In this document: positions 1 through 7,800 of the stretch, piece after piece
Layout: every line of letters begins with the position of its first letter
How positions within the stretch are numbered: position 1 is the stretch's first letter
From: Oscillibacter sp. MSJ-31
GTDB taxonomy: Bacteria; Bacillota; Clostridia; Oscillospirales; Oscillospiraceae
Assembly: GCF_018918025.1 (NCBI RefSeq)
Contig: NZ_JAHLPT010000005.1
Location: 62,001 to 126,000, forward strand
Reading direction: 5' to 3'
Length of the DNA stretch: 64,000 nt
Position numbers and translations under genes: made by a program
The notes under the pieces: generated by a model
Database searches by the model: none
Told to the model about the DNA's origin: nothing
What the model saw: the letters and a program-made list of their open reading frames with translations, nothing else

Positions 1-46
1 GGCAGTCCTGACAGCGCTTTTCCAGTTCCTCCCAACGGTCCGCCAT
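1..46 (-). CDS. Start of a possible uracil-DNA glycosylase (partial)
   Basis: Only the first 15 codons are in the window, read leftward from an ATG at 46 with a GGGAGGA ribosome site at about 52-60. The peptide reads MADRWEELEKRCQDC. A short charged helix followed by Cys-x-x-Cys is how family 4/5 uracil-DNA glycosylases (Fe-S enzymes that remove uracil from DNA) usually begin. That is the basis of the call, but 15 residues cannot prove it. The rest lies off the left edge. Confidence 0.4.
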   Translation of the reverse strand, partial: MADRWEELEKRCQDC

Positions 47-172
47 AGCTCGTCCTCCCTCTTTTTCTTCTGCCGCCTATGGTATCACGTTTTTCCATTC
101 TTTGCAACGCCGCGGCGGCGCATTTTTCCGTTTCGAGCGGGCAAACTGCGGTGCAGGAGGTGAACGGACGCG

Positions 173-715
173 ATGGCGTATTTCTGGTATTTTCTCGGCT
201 ACGGCTTTTTGGGCTATCTGCTCGAAAAGCTCTTCGCGGCTCTCACGCACGCGGAGCACCGCGTGCGGAAGGGCTTTCTGCTCGCGCCCGTCTGCCCCGT
301 GTACGGTCTTGCAATGTGCGCCGTGCTCGCGCTGGGCGCGGATCGCATCGGCCCGCTCTGGGAGCTCGCGCTGCTCTGCAGCATCACCGCAACGACGGCG
401 GAATACGCCGTCCATCTTTTCTGCGACGCCGTGCTCGGCGTGCGCTTCTGGGACTACAGCGCGACAAAAACGGACGTCAACGGCCGTATCTGTCTGCCGT
501 TCTCGCTCGCGTGGGGCGTGCTCGGTGCGCTCGCCGTGCGCCTCGTGCAGCCCGCGCTGGCGGCTCTCGCCGCCGGCATTCCGTCCGCCGTGACGAACAC
601 CGTGCTGCTCTGCCTCGGCATCGACGCGCTGTGGAGCACCGGCGTGCTGCTGCGCTGGGGCGACATTGATCTGCTCGCCCCGAGCCGCCTGCGGCGGAAA
701 TACCGGACGGCATAG
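173..715 (+). CDS. Putative ABC-transporter type IV / CmpB-like membrane protein
   Basis: A 180-residue membrane protein with about four hydrophobic helices (near residues 5-25, 45-60, 65-85 and 110-150). The N-terminus MAYFWYFLGYGFLGYLLE and the conserved RKGFLLAPVCPVYG and W-D-Y-S segments are typical of the family annotated as putative ABC-transporter type IV (CmpB-like). Its members are widespread in Clostridia and have no proven substrate. The ATG at 173 follows a GGAGGTGAA ribosome site at 157-165. A terminator follows at once, so it looks monocistronic. No ABC ATPase gene lies beside it, so the transporter label is a family name rather than a shown function. Confidence 0.75.
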   Translation: MAYFWYFLGYGFLGYLLEKLFAALTHAEHRVRKGFLLAPVCPVYGLAMCAVLALGADRIGPLWELALLCSITATTAEYAVHLFCDAVLGVRFWDYSATKTDVNGRICLPFSLAWGVLGALAVRLVQPALAALAAGIPSAVTNTVLLCLGIDALWSTGVLLRWGDIDLLAPSRLRRKYRTA

Positions 716-743
716 AAAAAAGCGTGGGCTGCGCCCGCGCTTT
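716..743. terminator. Intrinsic terminator shared by convergent genes
   Basis: An AAAAGCGTGGGC arm pairs with GCCCGCGCTTTT around a 3-nt loop, with A and T runs on the two sides, between the rightward membrane-protein gene and the leftward hydrolase gene. It can work in both directions. Confidence 0.8.
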
Positions 744-747
744 TCGT

Positions 748-1680
748 TTAACCGTTATGCCGCTCGATCCACTCCCACAGATCGTCGTAGACCTGCGCGC
801 GGCAGTCCTCGTTCAATATCTCGTGGCGCAGGCCGGGATAGAGCTTCAGCTCCGCGTCGCGCACACCGGCGCGGCGGAAGCTATCGTAAGCCGCGCGCAC
901 GCCCTTGCCCATGCCGCCCACGGGGTCGCGGTCGCCGGAGATGAAGAGCACGGGCGTCGCCATGTTCATGTGCCGCAGGTTGGCGGGCTTCTTGATGAAC
1001 GCCATGCCGTCAAGCAGCTCGAGGAACAGCCCCGTGCTCGCCATGCCGCCGCAGAGCGGATCGGCGATGTAGGCGTCCACGTTTTCCTCGCTCACGCTCA
1101 GCCAGTCGTAGCCCGTGCGGTTAGGCGCGAAGGCCTTGTTGTAGGCGCCGAAGGCGAGCTTTTCCACGACGTCGCTCGCGTTCTCGCGCCCGACCTTCCT
1201 TGCCAGTACGCTTGCGAGCGCCTTGCCGCCGACGAGCATCGCGTCGGGATTCTGCCCCGTGCCCATCAGGATCGCGCCCTTGACCATGCCGGGATAGCGG
1301 ATGAGGTAGGTGCGCGTGAGGAACGAGCCCATGGAGTGACCCATGATAAAGTACGGCAGCTCCGGATAGGCTTCGCCGGTCCGGCAGCGGAGCGTGTACA
1401 TATCGTCCACGACGTGCTGCCAGCTGCCCTTTTCGCCGAAGTAGAGCCGCGGCGCGCCCTCGGCGACCGACTCGCCGTGGCCGAGGTGGTCGTTCGCCAC
1501 GACCAGGAAGCCGTGCGCGTTCAGAAAGCGCGCAAACGGCTCGTAGCGCAGCGCGTACTCCGCCACGCCGTGCGCGATCTGCAAAACACCGGCCGGCTCC
1601 CCTGCGGGGTGCCATTCGACCGCGTGGATGGCCGTCCTTCCGTCGGCGGAGGGAAAGGTAAATTCTTTTCGATTCTCCAT
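748..1680 (-). CDS. Alpha/beta hydrolase (serine aminopeptidase S33 / monoacylglycerol lipase type)
   Basis: A 310-residue soluble serine hydrolase. The oxyanion region HGVAEYALRYEPFARFL is followed by the nucleophile elbow GHSMGS, an acid loop GDRDPVGG and a catalytic His in GLRHEIL, in the order of the Hydrolase_4 (lysophospholipase / monoacylglycerol lipase) family. The length is normal and there is no signal peptide, so it should act in the cytoplasm on short acyl esters or lysolipids; the true substrate cannot be read from sequence. I start it at MENRKEF because AAAGGAG lies just upstream; a longer open frame runs upstream without a ribosome site. It is divergent from glpK, so a link to glycerolipid use is possible but inferred. 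Confidence 0.85.
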   Translation of the reverse strand: MENRKEFTFPSADGRTAIHAVEWHPAGEPAGVLQIAHGVAEYALRYEPFARFLNAHGFLVVANDHLGHGESVAEGAPRLYFGEKGSWQHVVDDMYTLRCRTGEAYPELPYFIMGHSMGSFLTRTYLIRYPGMVKGAILMGTGQNPDAMLVGGKALASVLARKVGRENASDVVEKLAFGAYNKAFAPNRTGYDWLSVSEENVDAYIADPLCGGMASTGLFLELLDGMAFIKKPANLRHMNMATPVLFISGDRDPVGGMGKGVRAAYDSFRRAGVRDAELKLYPGLRHEILNEDCRAQVYDDLWEWIERHNG

Positions 1681-1799
1681 AGCGCAAGGCTCCTTTGTAT
1701 GGTATAATCCGAAAAACGGGTGATCTCGGGGCAGCGGCGCCGCTTTCACTGTGCCGCCTTAGTATACCACATCGCTTTTGGAAATAACAGGGGGTAATT

Positions 1800-2141
1800 A
1801 TGGGCAGTTTCATCCTTGCGCTCGACCAGGGCACGACCAGCTCCCGCGCCATTCTCTTTGACCGCAGTGGCCGCGTCGCCGCGATGGCGCAGCAGACCTT
1901 TCCCCAGCACTACCCGCAGCCCGGCTGGGTCGAGCACGACCCGCTGGAGCTCTGGGAGAGCCAGCGCAGCGTGGCCGCGCAGGCGCTCCGCAAGCTCGGG
2001 CCGGACGCGCGCATCGCGGGCATCGGCATCACGAACCAGCGTGAGACGACGATCCTGTGGGACAAGGCGACCGGTGAGCCGGTGTACAACGCCATTGTCT
2101 GGCAGTGCCGCCGCACGGCGGGCATCTGCGATAGGCTCTGA
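1800..2141 (+). pseudogene. glpK: Glycerol kinase, 5' fragment split by the 16-kb insert
   Basis: The first 113 codons of glycerol kinase (ATP + glycerol to glycerol 3-phosphate). The FGGY-family start [18 protein letters not shown] and the segment [13 protein letters not shown] with [11 protein letters not shown] are diagnostic. The frame runs intact to ...GICDRL and then meets TGA at 2139-2141, the first bases of the insert. Codon 114 resumes at 18282 (K-E-T-P-G-M), so the two parts join exactly to a 502-residue protein of normal length. The fragment keeps only part of the first ATPase-fold domain and should be inactive. A GGGGG stretch sits just upstream of the ATG at 1800. Confidence 0.93.
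2124..2138 (+). repeat. attL-like 15-bp direct repeat
   Basis: ATCTGCGATAGGCTC occurs here and again at 18267-18281, one copy at each end of the insert. The flanking bases differ (c/t here, a/a there), so the identity is exactly 15 bp. It encodes part of ICDRL in glpK. The length suits a site-specific recombination core and is too long for an IS30 target duplication (2-3 bp). Confidence 0.9.
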
Positions 2142-2157
2142 AAAGTCAATAGAGAAA

Positions 2158-2167
2158 TGCAGAAAAG
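2158..2167 (+). repeat. Left-end copy of the terminal inverted motif
   Basis: TGCAGAAAAG occupies positions 20-29 counted inward from the left repeat. Counting inward from the right repeat on the other strand, the same ten bases occupy positions 20-29 (18238-18247). In a circular form the two would flank the 15-bp core symmetrically, as recombinase binding arms do. The binding role is inferred. Confidence 0.7.
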
Positions 2168-2180
2168 CCTAAAATTTTTT

Positions 2181-3233
2181 TCAAGCCAGTTTTTTGAGGT
2201 TCTCGTCGAATAGACTGCCAGCGCTTCTCCAGCCGAGGATCTCGCGCGGATAGCTGTTCATCCACGTCTCTATGACGCGGACCTTTGTGTCTGTCAGCTT
2301 CTCGAAGCAGGTCCCCTTCGGAAGCCAGCGGCGAATCAGCCTGTTCGCGTTCTCGTTGGAGCCGCGCTCGCAAGCTGTGTATGGATGGCAGTAATAAACG
2401 TGCGTTCGCCTGTGCTTCCCGTATCTGGAACGCTCCATGCTTTCGCAGTCTGCGAACTCCGATCCGTTGTCCACGGTGATCGTCCGGAAGAGCTTGCGGA
2501 ACCTCTGCGAGCCGCACTTCCGCTCCAGCTTATCCAGGGCGCGCACGACGCTCGCGGTGCTGCCGTCTCGCATGAGCATGATGATCTCGCGCCGTGTGAG
2601 GCGCTCTGTCAGCACCAGCAGGCGCTTGAGGGACCCGCGCGCCGAGACGACGCAATCCATCTCCTAATGCCCGAAGGTGGTGCGCTCGTCGATCTCTTCC
2701 GGTCGATCCTCGATGCTGTCGCCCGCCGGCGGCCTGCTGGCGTGTACTTTCTTGTAGTTTTTCTTGTGCTCGCCGTGCATCGGAAGGTCCTTATTCGTGA
2801 TATTCAGGAATACGCCCTTGTCGATGTACCGGTATAGCGTCCACTCGCTGATGGTAACGGAGAAGATCTTGCCTTCCTCGTTGATTTTCGCAAGCGCCGC
2901 CGCGGGCGAAAAATGCCCGTTGAGGATCTTGTCCTCGATGTACGCAGCAAGCTCGTGGTCGTTTCCGATTTTCAGGTCCGGCCCGTGTACGCTCTTGCTC
3001 TCTTCGTATTTCCGTTGCGCCGTGTCGGGGCAGTATACCTCGCGGTCCACCAGCTCAGACGTGCGCTGGACGGTCAACCCGCGCTTGATCTCTCGATAGA
3101 TTGTAGAATTGTGGACATGAAGTGCGTCCGCGATCTCCTGCGCTTTGTAGCCCTCCTTCAGCATCTTGTCGATCTTCAAGCGATTGTGCCATGACAGGTG
3201 CGAAAATCTGCGTCCTCTCTCGTTCATGTTCAC
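2181..3233 (-). pseudogene. IS30-family transposase with an in-frame amber codon
   Basis: The N-terminal half (189 codons, 3233 to 2664) has the IS30 helix-turn-helix region SHLSWHNRLKIDKMLKEG followed by STIYREIKRG. The C-terminal half (from 2660) has the DDE core with TVDNGSEF and YCHPYTACERGSNENANR. Between them the frame continues as T-F-G-H-stop-E-M-D-C-V. The family motif there is G-H-W-E-x-D, so TGG (Trp) has become TAG at 2664-2666, a single-base nonsense change with no frameshift. Joined length is about 350 residues, normal for IS30. The gene has a good promoter and an AAGGAGG site. I could not find convincing IS30 terminal inverted repeats around it. It may be dead, or rescued by readthrough; dead is likelier. 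Confidence 0.88.
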
Positions 3234-3238
3234 GCCTC

Positions 3239-3289
3239 CTTCTCTTTGTTTGGGCTTTTAGTATTACAGCACAAAGAGAAGAATGTCAA
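3239..3289 (-). promoter_or_regulatory. Transposase promoter with an 11-bp dyad
   Basis: Read leftward: TTGACA (3284-3289), a 17-bp spacer, then TAATAC (3261-3266). A perfect 11-bp inverted repeat, CTTCTCTTTGT at 3239-3249 and ACAAAGAGAAG at 3271-3281, brackets the -10 box. It could bind the transposase or form a hairpin in the leader. The promoter match is strong; the dyad's role is inferred. Confidence 0.7.
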
Positions 3290-3307
3290 GCCTGAATTTT
3301 ATATGCA

Positions 3308-3335
3308 AAATGCCGCAGGGCAACCTGCGGCATCG
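3308..3335. terminator. Intrinsic terminator beyond the XRE gene
   Basis: ATGCCGCAGG pairs with CCTGCGGCAT around a 4-nt loop, with T-rich sequence on the right and TTTTGC on the leftward exit. It separates the leftward repressor gene from the transposase promoter. Confidence 0.75.
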
Positions 3336-3338
3336 TTT

Positions 3339-3581
3339 TTATTCTTTTCCGGCCAGCCAATCCATGCTCGCGCCCAGCACTTCTGCAAGGGCGCGCAGCT
3401 CATAGTCCTGCACCATTCTCTGCCCCAGCTCAATGCGGCTGATCGCGTCCTGTTCCAGCGTGACGCCCTCGCATTGGACCCGCGCAGCAAGCTCGGCCTG
3501 TGTGATTTTCCGCTCTATGCGCTTCTGCCGCACGCGCTCACCCGATACGTTTCTCTTGCCCTCATAATCCAGCGCCTTCAT
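3339..3581 (-). CDS. XRE-family repressor of the element
   Basis: An 80-residue single-domain helix-turn-helix protein. Residues 17-76 form the Cro/C1 fold: VRQKRIERKITQAELAARV as helices 1-2, then DAISRIELGQRMVQDYEL as the recognition helix and helix 4, closing with the usual LAEVLGASMDWLAG. It begins at the ATG at 3581 with an AGGAAGG site. It is divergent from the zinc-ribbon gene, and two near-identical dyads lie in the gap, so it most likely represses the rightward promoter and perhaps its own. It has no peptidase or sensor domain, so induction would depend on an antirepressor or another signal. It fills the place of a lysogeny repressor. Confidence 0.85.
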   Translation of the reverse strand: MKALDYEGKRNVSGERVRQKRIERKITQAELAARVQCEGVTLEQDAISRIELGQRMVQDYELRALAEVLGASMDWLAGKE

Positions 3582-3600
3582 GCACCGCCGCCTTCCTTCA

Positions 3601-3676
3601 TTTTATGGGATATTGCCATATTCTCGATTGACTTTATCACCGCTCTCATGTAATCTTATGGTAATATCCCATAAAA
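3601..3676 (+). promoter_or_regulatory. Divergent control region with two XRE operators and a promoter
   Basis: TTTTATGGGATATTGCCATA (3601-3620) and TATGGTAATATCCCATAAAA (3657-3676) are reverse complements at 19 of 20 positions. Each is also an internal dyad, ATGG-N7-CCAT, as expected for a dimeric XRE protein. Between them lies TTGACT (3628-3633), 17 bp, TAATCT (3651-3656), a good sigma-A promoter firing rightward. The right operator covers the likely start of transcription and the left one lies 20 bp from the repressor ATG. Binding is inferred; the sequence symmetry is direct. Confidence 0.85.
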
Positions 3677-3699
3677 ACGAAGAAAAGGGGGAGTATTGC

Positions 3700-4785
3700 G
3701 TGAAAGTGAAGCGTTTTCATGAGTGTCCGGACTGCCACCGCATCGTGCCGTATCTTCAGCGCAAGTGTGACTGCGGTTATGTGTTCTCCGGAGGGGAGAG
3801 GGAGTATAAGACCTGCGTTGCCTGCGGCTCACTTGTTCCGGCATCCCGCCTGTTCTGCGATTGCGGCAAATTTCTCCCGATGCAGCGCGACACGCTGACG
3901 GAGGGAGATGTTGAAACAGCTTACCGGGAGGGGCGCTTCGCCGGTGTTGCAGAGGAGCGCACGAGGCAGGACGGAGAATGGTCCCGCTTTTTCCGCGCCG
4001 CTGGCCTGAAGAACACCTTCACCGGCGAGCCGATCTCCTCTGCCGCTGACTTCTACAGCTGGAAGGAAGCCTACGATGCCGAGAAACTCAGGCGTGACCG
4101 TTCTTCGGCGCGGTCAAAATTCGAGAAAATAGCCGCAAACTACGTTGCCGCAATAAGGATACGCAAGGAAACAGAGGCATTTATTCGCCGTTTTGGAATG
4201 AAGCCTGCCGAGCAGCTGCTTGCGTATCGTGTTGCAATAGGCAAGTGGGATGTCAGCAACGTCCCTTCCGGTGTTGATGAATTGCATTTTGGTGATCTCT
4301 GTGATTATTATTCCGCCGAGCAGTCTATGATAGGTGGCTTTCCATTTTGCCTTTCTTTACAGGATATTCTTTTTTGCTCAATCATTGAATTTGCGAACTG
4401 CGTGCGCAAAATATTCCCTCACCCCGATGCGGACTTCATTTGCGATGATGGATACTTCACCGCGGCCGGTAGTCTTAATGCGGTGGGCGAGATTTTTTTG
4501 AGTATTCCTCGGGCGGACTCGGTTGCCGTAAAAAAAAAGATTTCCTCCCTTTGTGCGGTCTCCGAGGACGATGCCGCAATCATCGACGACAATATGAAGA
4601 TCGCCGCCGACAATGTTTTCGCCTCGATTTCAGGAAAGGGTCCGAGCGAGCTTCTCCAAGCAGTTTCCTTTGCAATTCAAAAGATGCTCAGCGATACGCC
4701 CAATATCGAAGAGCCTCTCGCTATTACGCAAGTGATTTTTGATTTCATTCGGGCATACGTCGATAAAAAAGTGCTTGTGAAGTGA
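3700..4785 (+). CDS. Double zinc-ribbon protein, possible accessory (moron) gene
   Basis: A 361-residue protein of unknown function. The N-terminus has two stacked zinc ribbons with Cys at 9/12/23/25 and 39/42/53/55 (C-P-D-C...C-D-C-G, then C-V-A-C-G...C-D-C-G). The rest is mainly helical with no family I recognise. I chose GTG 3700 because AAAGGGGG sits 8 bp upstream; the open frame also runs back to 3580 but would overlap the operator. It is the only rightward gene of the element, has its own repressor-controlled promoter and a terminator, and uses AT-rich codons unlike its neighbours. These are features of a recently acquired accessory gene. Defence, superinfection exclusion or regulation are all possible; none is shown. 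Confidence 0.75.
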   Translation: MKVKRFHECPDCHRIVPYLQRKCDCGYVFSGGEREYKTCVACGSLVPASRLFCDCGKFLPMQRDTLTEGDVETAYREGRFAGVAEERTRQDGEWSRFFRAAGLKNTFTGEPISSAADFYSWKEAYDAEKLRRDRSSARSKFEKIAANYVAAIRIRKETEAFIRRFGMKPAEQLLAYRVAIGKWDVSNVPSGVDELHFGDLCDYYSAEQSMIGGFPFCLSLQDILFCSIIEFANCVRKIFPHPDADFICDDGYFTAAGSLNAVGEIFLSIPRADSVAVKKKISSLCAVSEDDAAIIDDNMKIAADNVFASISGKGPSELLQAVSFAIQKMLSDTPNIEEPLAITQVIFDFIRAYVDKKVLVK

Positions 4786-4816
4786 AAGCGATGCGGTCGA
4801 AAGTGTGCATCGCTGT

Positions 4817-4852
4817 AAGAAAAGACCTGCGGAATCCCGCAGGTCTTTTCTC
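4817..4852. terminator. Bidirectional intrinsic terminator
   Basis: AGAAAAGACCTGCGG pairs with CCGCAGGTCTTTTCT around a short loop, between the convergent zinc-ribbon and giant polyvalent genes. It ends both transcripts, including the long leftward train. Confidence 0.88.
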
Positions 4853-7800
4853 ATTGCCAAGGCGTTTCGTCCAGCTTGCTCTCGGCATAGCCTTCGTTGA
4901 GGTAGAGCCAGTTTTTCTGCGCCTTGTTCAGCGGCAGGGAGTCGATCAGCTTCAGGACCTTCTCCTTTTTGCTGTTTCGGATCACGTTGCCGTCCTTGTC
5001 TCGGTCCGACTCCAGCGCGGCGGCGTCCGCCTGGAACTTCTGATAGGTCCCGACAGGGATGCCCTGCGCCTTTGCCTCGTCCGCCGCGGAATACTTCGTA
5101 TCCGATCCGGAGAGCGTGTTGTGCAGCAGCTCTCGCTCCTCGCTCGTGAGCGGAAGAGACTGCACCAGCTCGAAGCGTGCCGTCTCACGCTCCGCTTTGC
5201 TCAGGGCCTCGTTGCCGTCGATCTTCTTCCATGCCAGGATGGCGTCGTATACGGTCTCGCTGTCTGCGCCCATATCCACAAGCTGTTTGTAGAGCCGTGT
5301 CTGTGCCGCGCTCAGCCCCTTGCCGCCGGCCGCGTAGAAGTCTCTGGTCTCGCTCAGCGCGTTCCGGCCGAACATCGTGGCCTGTACCACATTCCAAAAG
5401 TCGTCGCTCACGGGATATTGCAGCCTTTCGTCCTCGCCGCTGCCCTTATAGTAACCGCCCTTCAGAAGCGTCTCGATGCCCTGGTAGGTCTTCTCCGCCT
5501 GTCGGCCTCCTGGCAGCGTGTCGCCTGCGAGACCCATTAGCTGACGCATGACTTCTTCCGAGAACGGTCCGTTGTCTTTCACGGCCTTTGCCGTTCCCGT
5601 CACCGTGCCGTAGATGTCCGGCATCGGGAGCGTCTGGTCGCCAAGGCCAAGGAGGCCCGCCGCGTTCCGCAGATACGGGATGTCGTTGCTGACATTGTAA
5701 AGCGTGTCCTCGGTCGCCGCGCCCGCATCGAACTCGTCGTTACCGGCGTTAGCGTCCGTTCCGAAGAGCCGCTCGCCGGTTCCGTTTTCCCATGCGTCGT
5801 CGATCCAGGTCGCGATCTGCTCATTGGTGCTCAGTCCGTTGCCGGAAGCGAGGAAGCCGATCAGAAGGCCGATCACATCAAATTGCGCCGGTGTTCCGCC
5901 GTAGCCCTCCTCGGCGACGCGGTTGAGCAGGAAGGCGCCGAGCAGCGTCGCGACGATGATCCCCGCGAGCCGCTTTGCCGCTTCCTCCTTGCCGAGCTTC
6001 GCTTCCGCCTCCTTCAGCCCTGGGCCGAAGAGATCCTGCGTGACGTGCTCCCAACTGTTAAGAGCCTCGACCTGGAACATATTCACCATCTGCGCGATTA
6101 AGTTTTTCGACTGGAAGGTGAGCGGCGCCGCGCCCTTCGACCTGGTTCCCATGATGTCGCGCGCCCAGCGGTCCGCCGCCTTCATGGCCTCCTTCGGACT
6201 TCTCCCCGCGTCAAGCTCCTTGCGGTACTTTCCGCGCACCGCGATAGAGCTGATAAGATAATCCATGCGCTCAAGCGGCCAGAAGAGGGCCGAGGTGATC
6301 TTGCTGCCCTTGTCATTGGTGAGATAGTCGATGCCGTTTTTCTCCGTCAGGAAGTCGCTCTGGTCGGCGAAGTCGCCCTTCGTCTTTCCGGCGATGATGT
6401 CGTTAACGGCCTTAATGACGTATTTCGGCCCGATCTCGCCCGCGATCATCGGCAGCTGCGCGGTCTGGTTCAGCGAAGAGGAGAGGTTTCCCGCCACGTT
6501 AGCCCGCGCAAACATCTTGTTCAGCTTCCGTCCGACGTTCAGAGAGGTGCGGCCGACCTCGCGCTCCATGTCGCGGTCGGAGAAGAGCTGCTTTCCGGCC
6601 AGCTTATTCGCATAGTCGTCCAGCCACACAGTCAAATCGCTGTACTTGCTCGTTTTCTTGATGCTGTCGAACAGGCCCTCGACGTATTCCTCCATCTTCG
6701 CGCTCAGATCCGCATAGCTCAGGTCCGACGTGTTCGTCAGCAGCCCCGCCGACTTCAGGAAGGACTCCTTCGCCTCCTTCGGCGCAAAGCGCAGGCTCTC
6801 TGCGCGGGAGATCTCCGCGCTGATCTCGTCCGGCCCGTATTCCTCTCGGAAATACTTCACCGCCGCGCGCACGCGCATGATGTCGTCCGTGTGGTAGAGC
6901 ACGTCGCTGAGATAATCGACGTACTTCTCAAAGCCTTTCTCCACGTCGTATTCCGTGCTCTTTCCCGCACGGTGCTGGAAGAAGGGATTGTACCGTTTGT
7001 TCGGCTTGAAGGCTTTCGTGAGACCCGCGATGCTCGCCGGAAGGCTTCCAGCCTCTGCGCCCAGGTCCACGCCGATGTTCTTCAGCGCCTTCTCCAGCTT
7101 CCCGCTCTCAGCCTCCGGCTGGAAGTGCGGCGCGTACCCCTTGATAAAGCCGATAGGCTCGTATCCGTGCGCGACGAGGAAGTGGTTGATGGCCTTGTAG
7201 AACTTGTCGTACAGCGTCCGATACGCTTCGACTGCGTGCTCGACCTTGGTCTGGTCCACGTCGGTTCCTGCCAGGTCCTCCTGCGTTTGCAGCCAGTCGG
7301 CATACCGCCGCGCAAGGTCTCGCGCTTCCTTGTCGTGCAGACCGAACTCCTGCGACACGTCGGCCATTTCGCCGCCGGCCTTCAGGTTCTCCGCCGCGTG
7401 AATGAGCTGTTCTTTCATGTCCGAAGCCGCGACCAGCTCCGCGACGGCCTTGCCCTCGATCACAAGCTGCGTCAATGCGCGCTCTTTCTCCGTCAGCGCG
7501 GTCTGCTTGCCGTTCTTATCCTCGAACCGCCGCACCTCGTCGTGCATACGATTGACGAAACGCTTGCGTTCCTGCTCGTTGACGTAGACCGGCTCGAAGA
7601 TCGCCTCGTTGATCTTCTGGCCCTGTTCCCAGCCGAAGATGGCTCTCATGCTGCGCTGCGGCGTGCGGTGGTACAATGCGAGGCCGCCCTTCGGGCTGAA
7701 CAGGGCTTTTTCATACTTCTTCTCGAAGGTGTCGTTCCCCGTATCCTTGAACAGCTCCGCCGCCTGCGCACGCAGGTTTTGACTGATGTCCTGCCGCTGC

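Noticed and set aside
77-669. Long overlapping frames opposite or across the 173-715 gene
   Set aside because: High-GC shadow frames: no ribosome sites, Arg/Pro/Ala-rich and no family pattern.
1681-1799. A confident promoter between the hydrolase and glpK
   Set aside because: TATAAT at 1703-1708 and TATACT on the other strand exist but neither has a good -35 at 16-18 bp.
3239-3281. The 11-bp dyad by the transposase as the IS30 right terminal repeat
   Set aside because: Both arms lie on one side of the gene and around the -10 box; no matching copy exists at 2139-2180.
2139-3290. IS30 as the enzyme that placed the whole element
   Set aside because: IS30 elements give 2-3 bp target duplications and need their own terminal repeats. 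The junction repeat is 15 bp and I found no matching IS30 terminal repeats.
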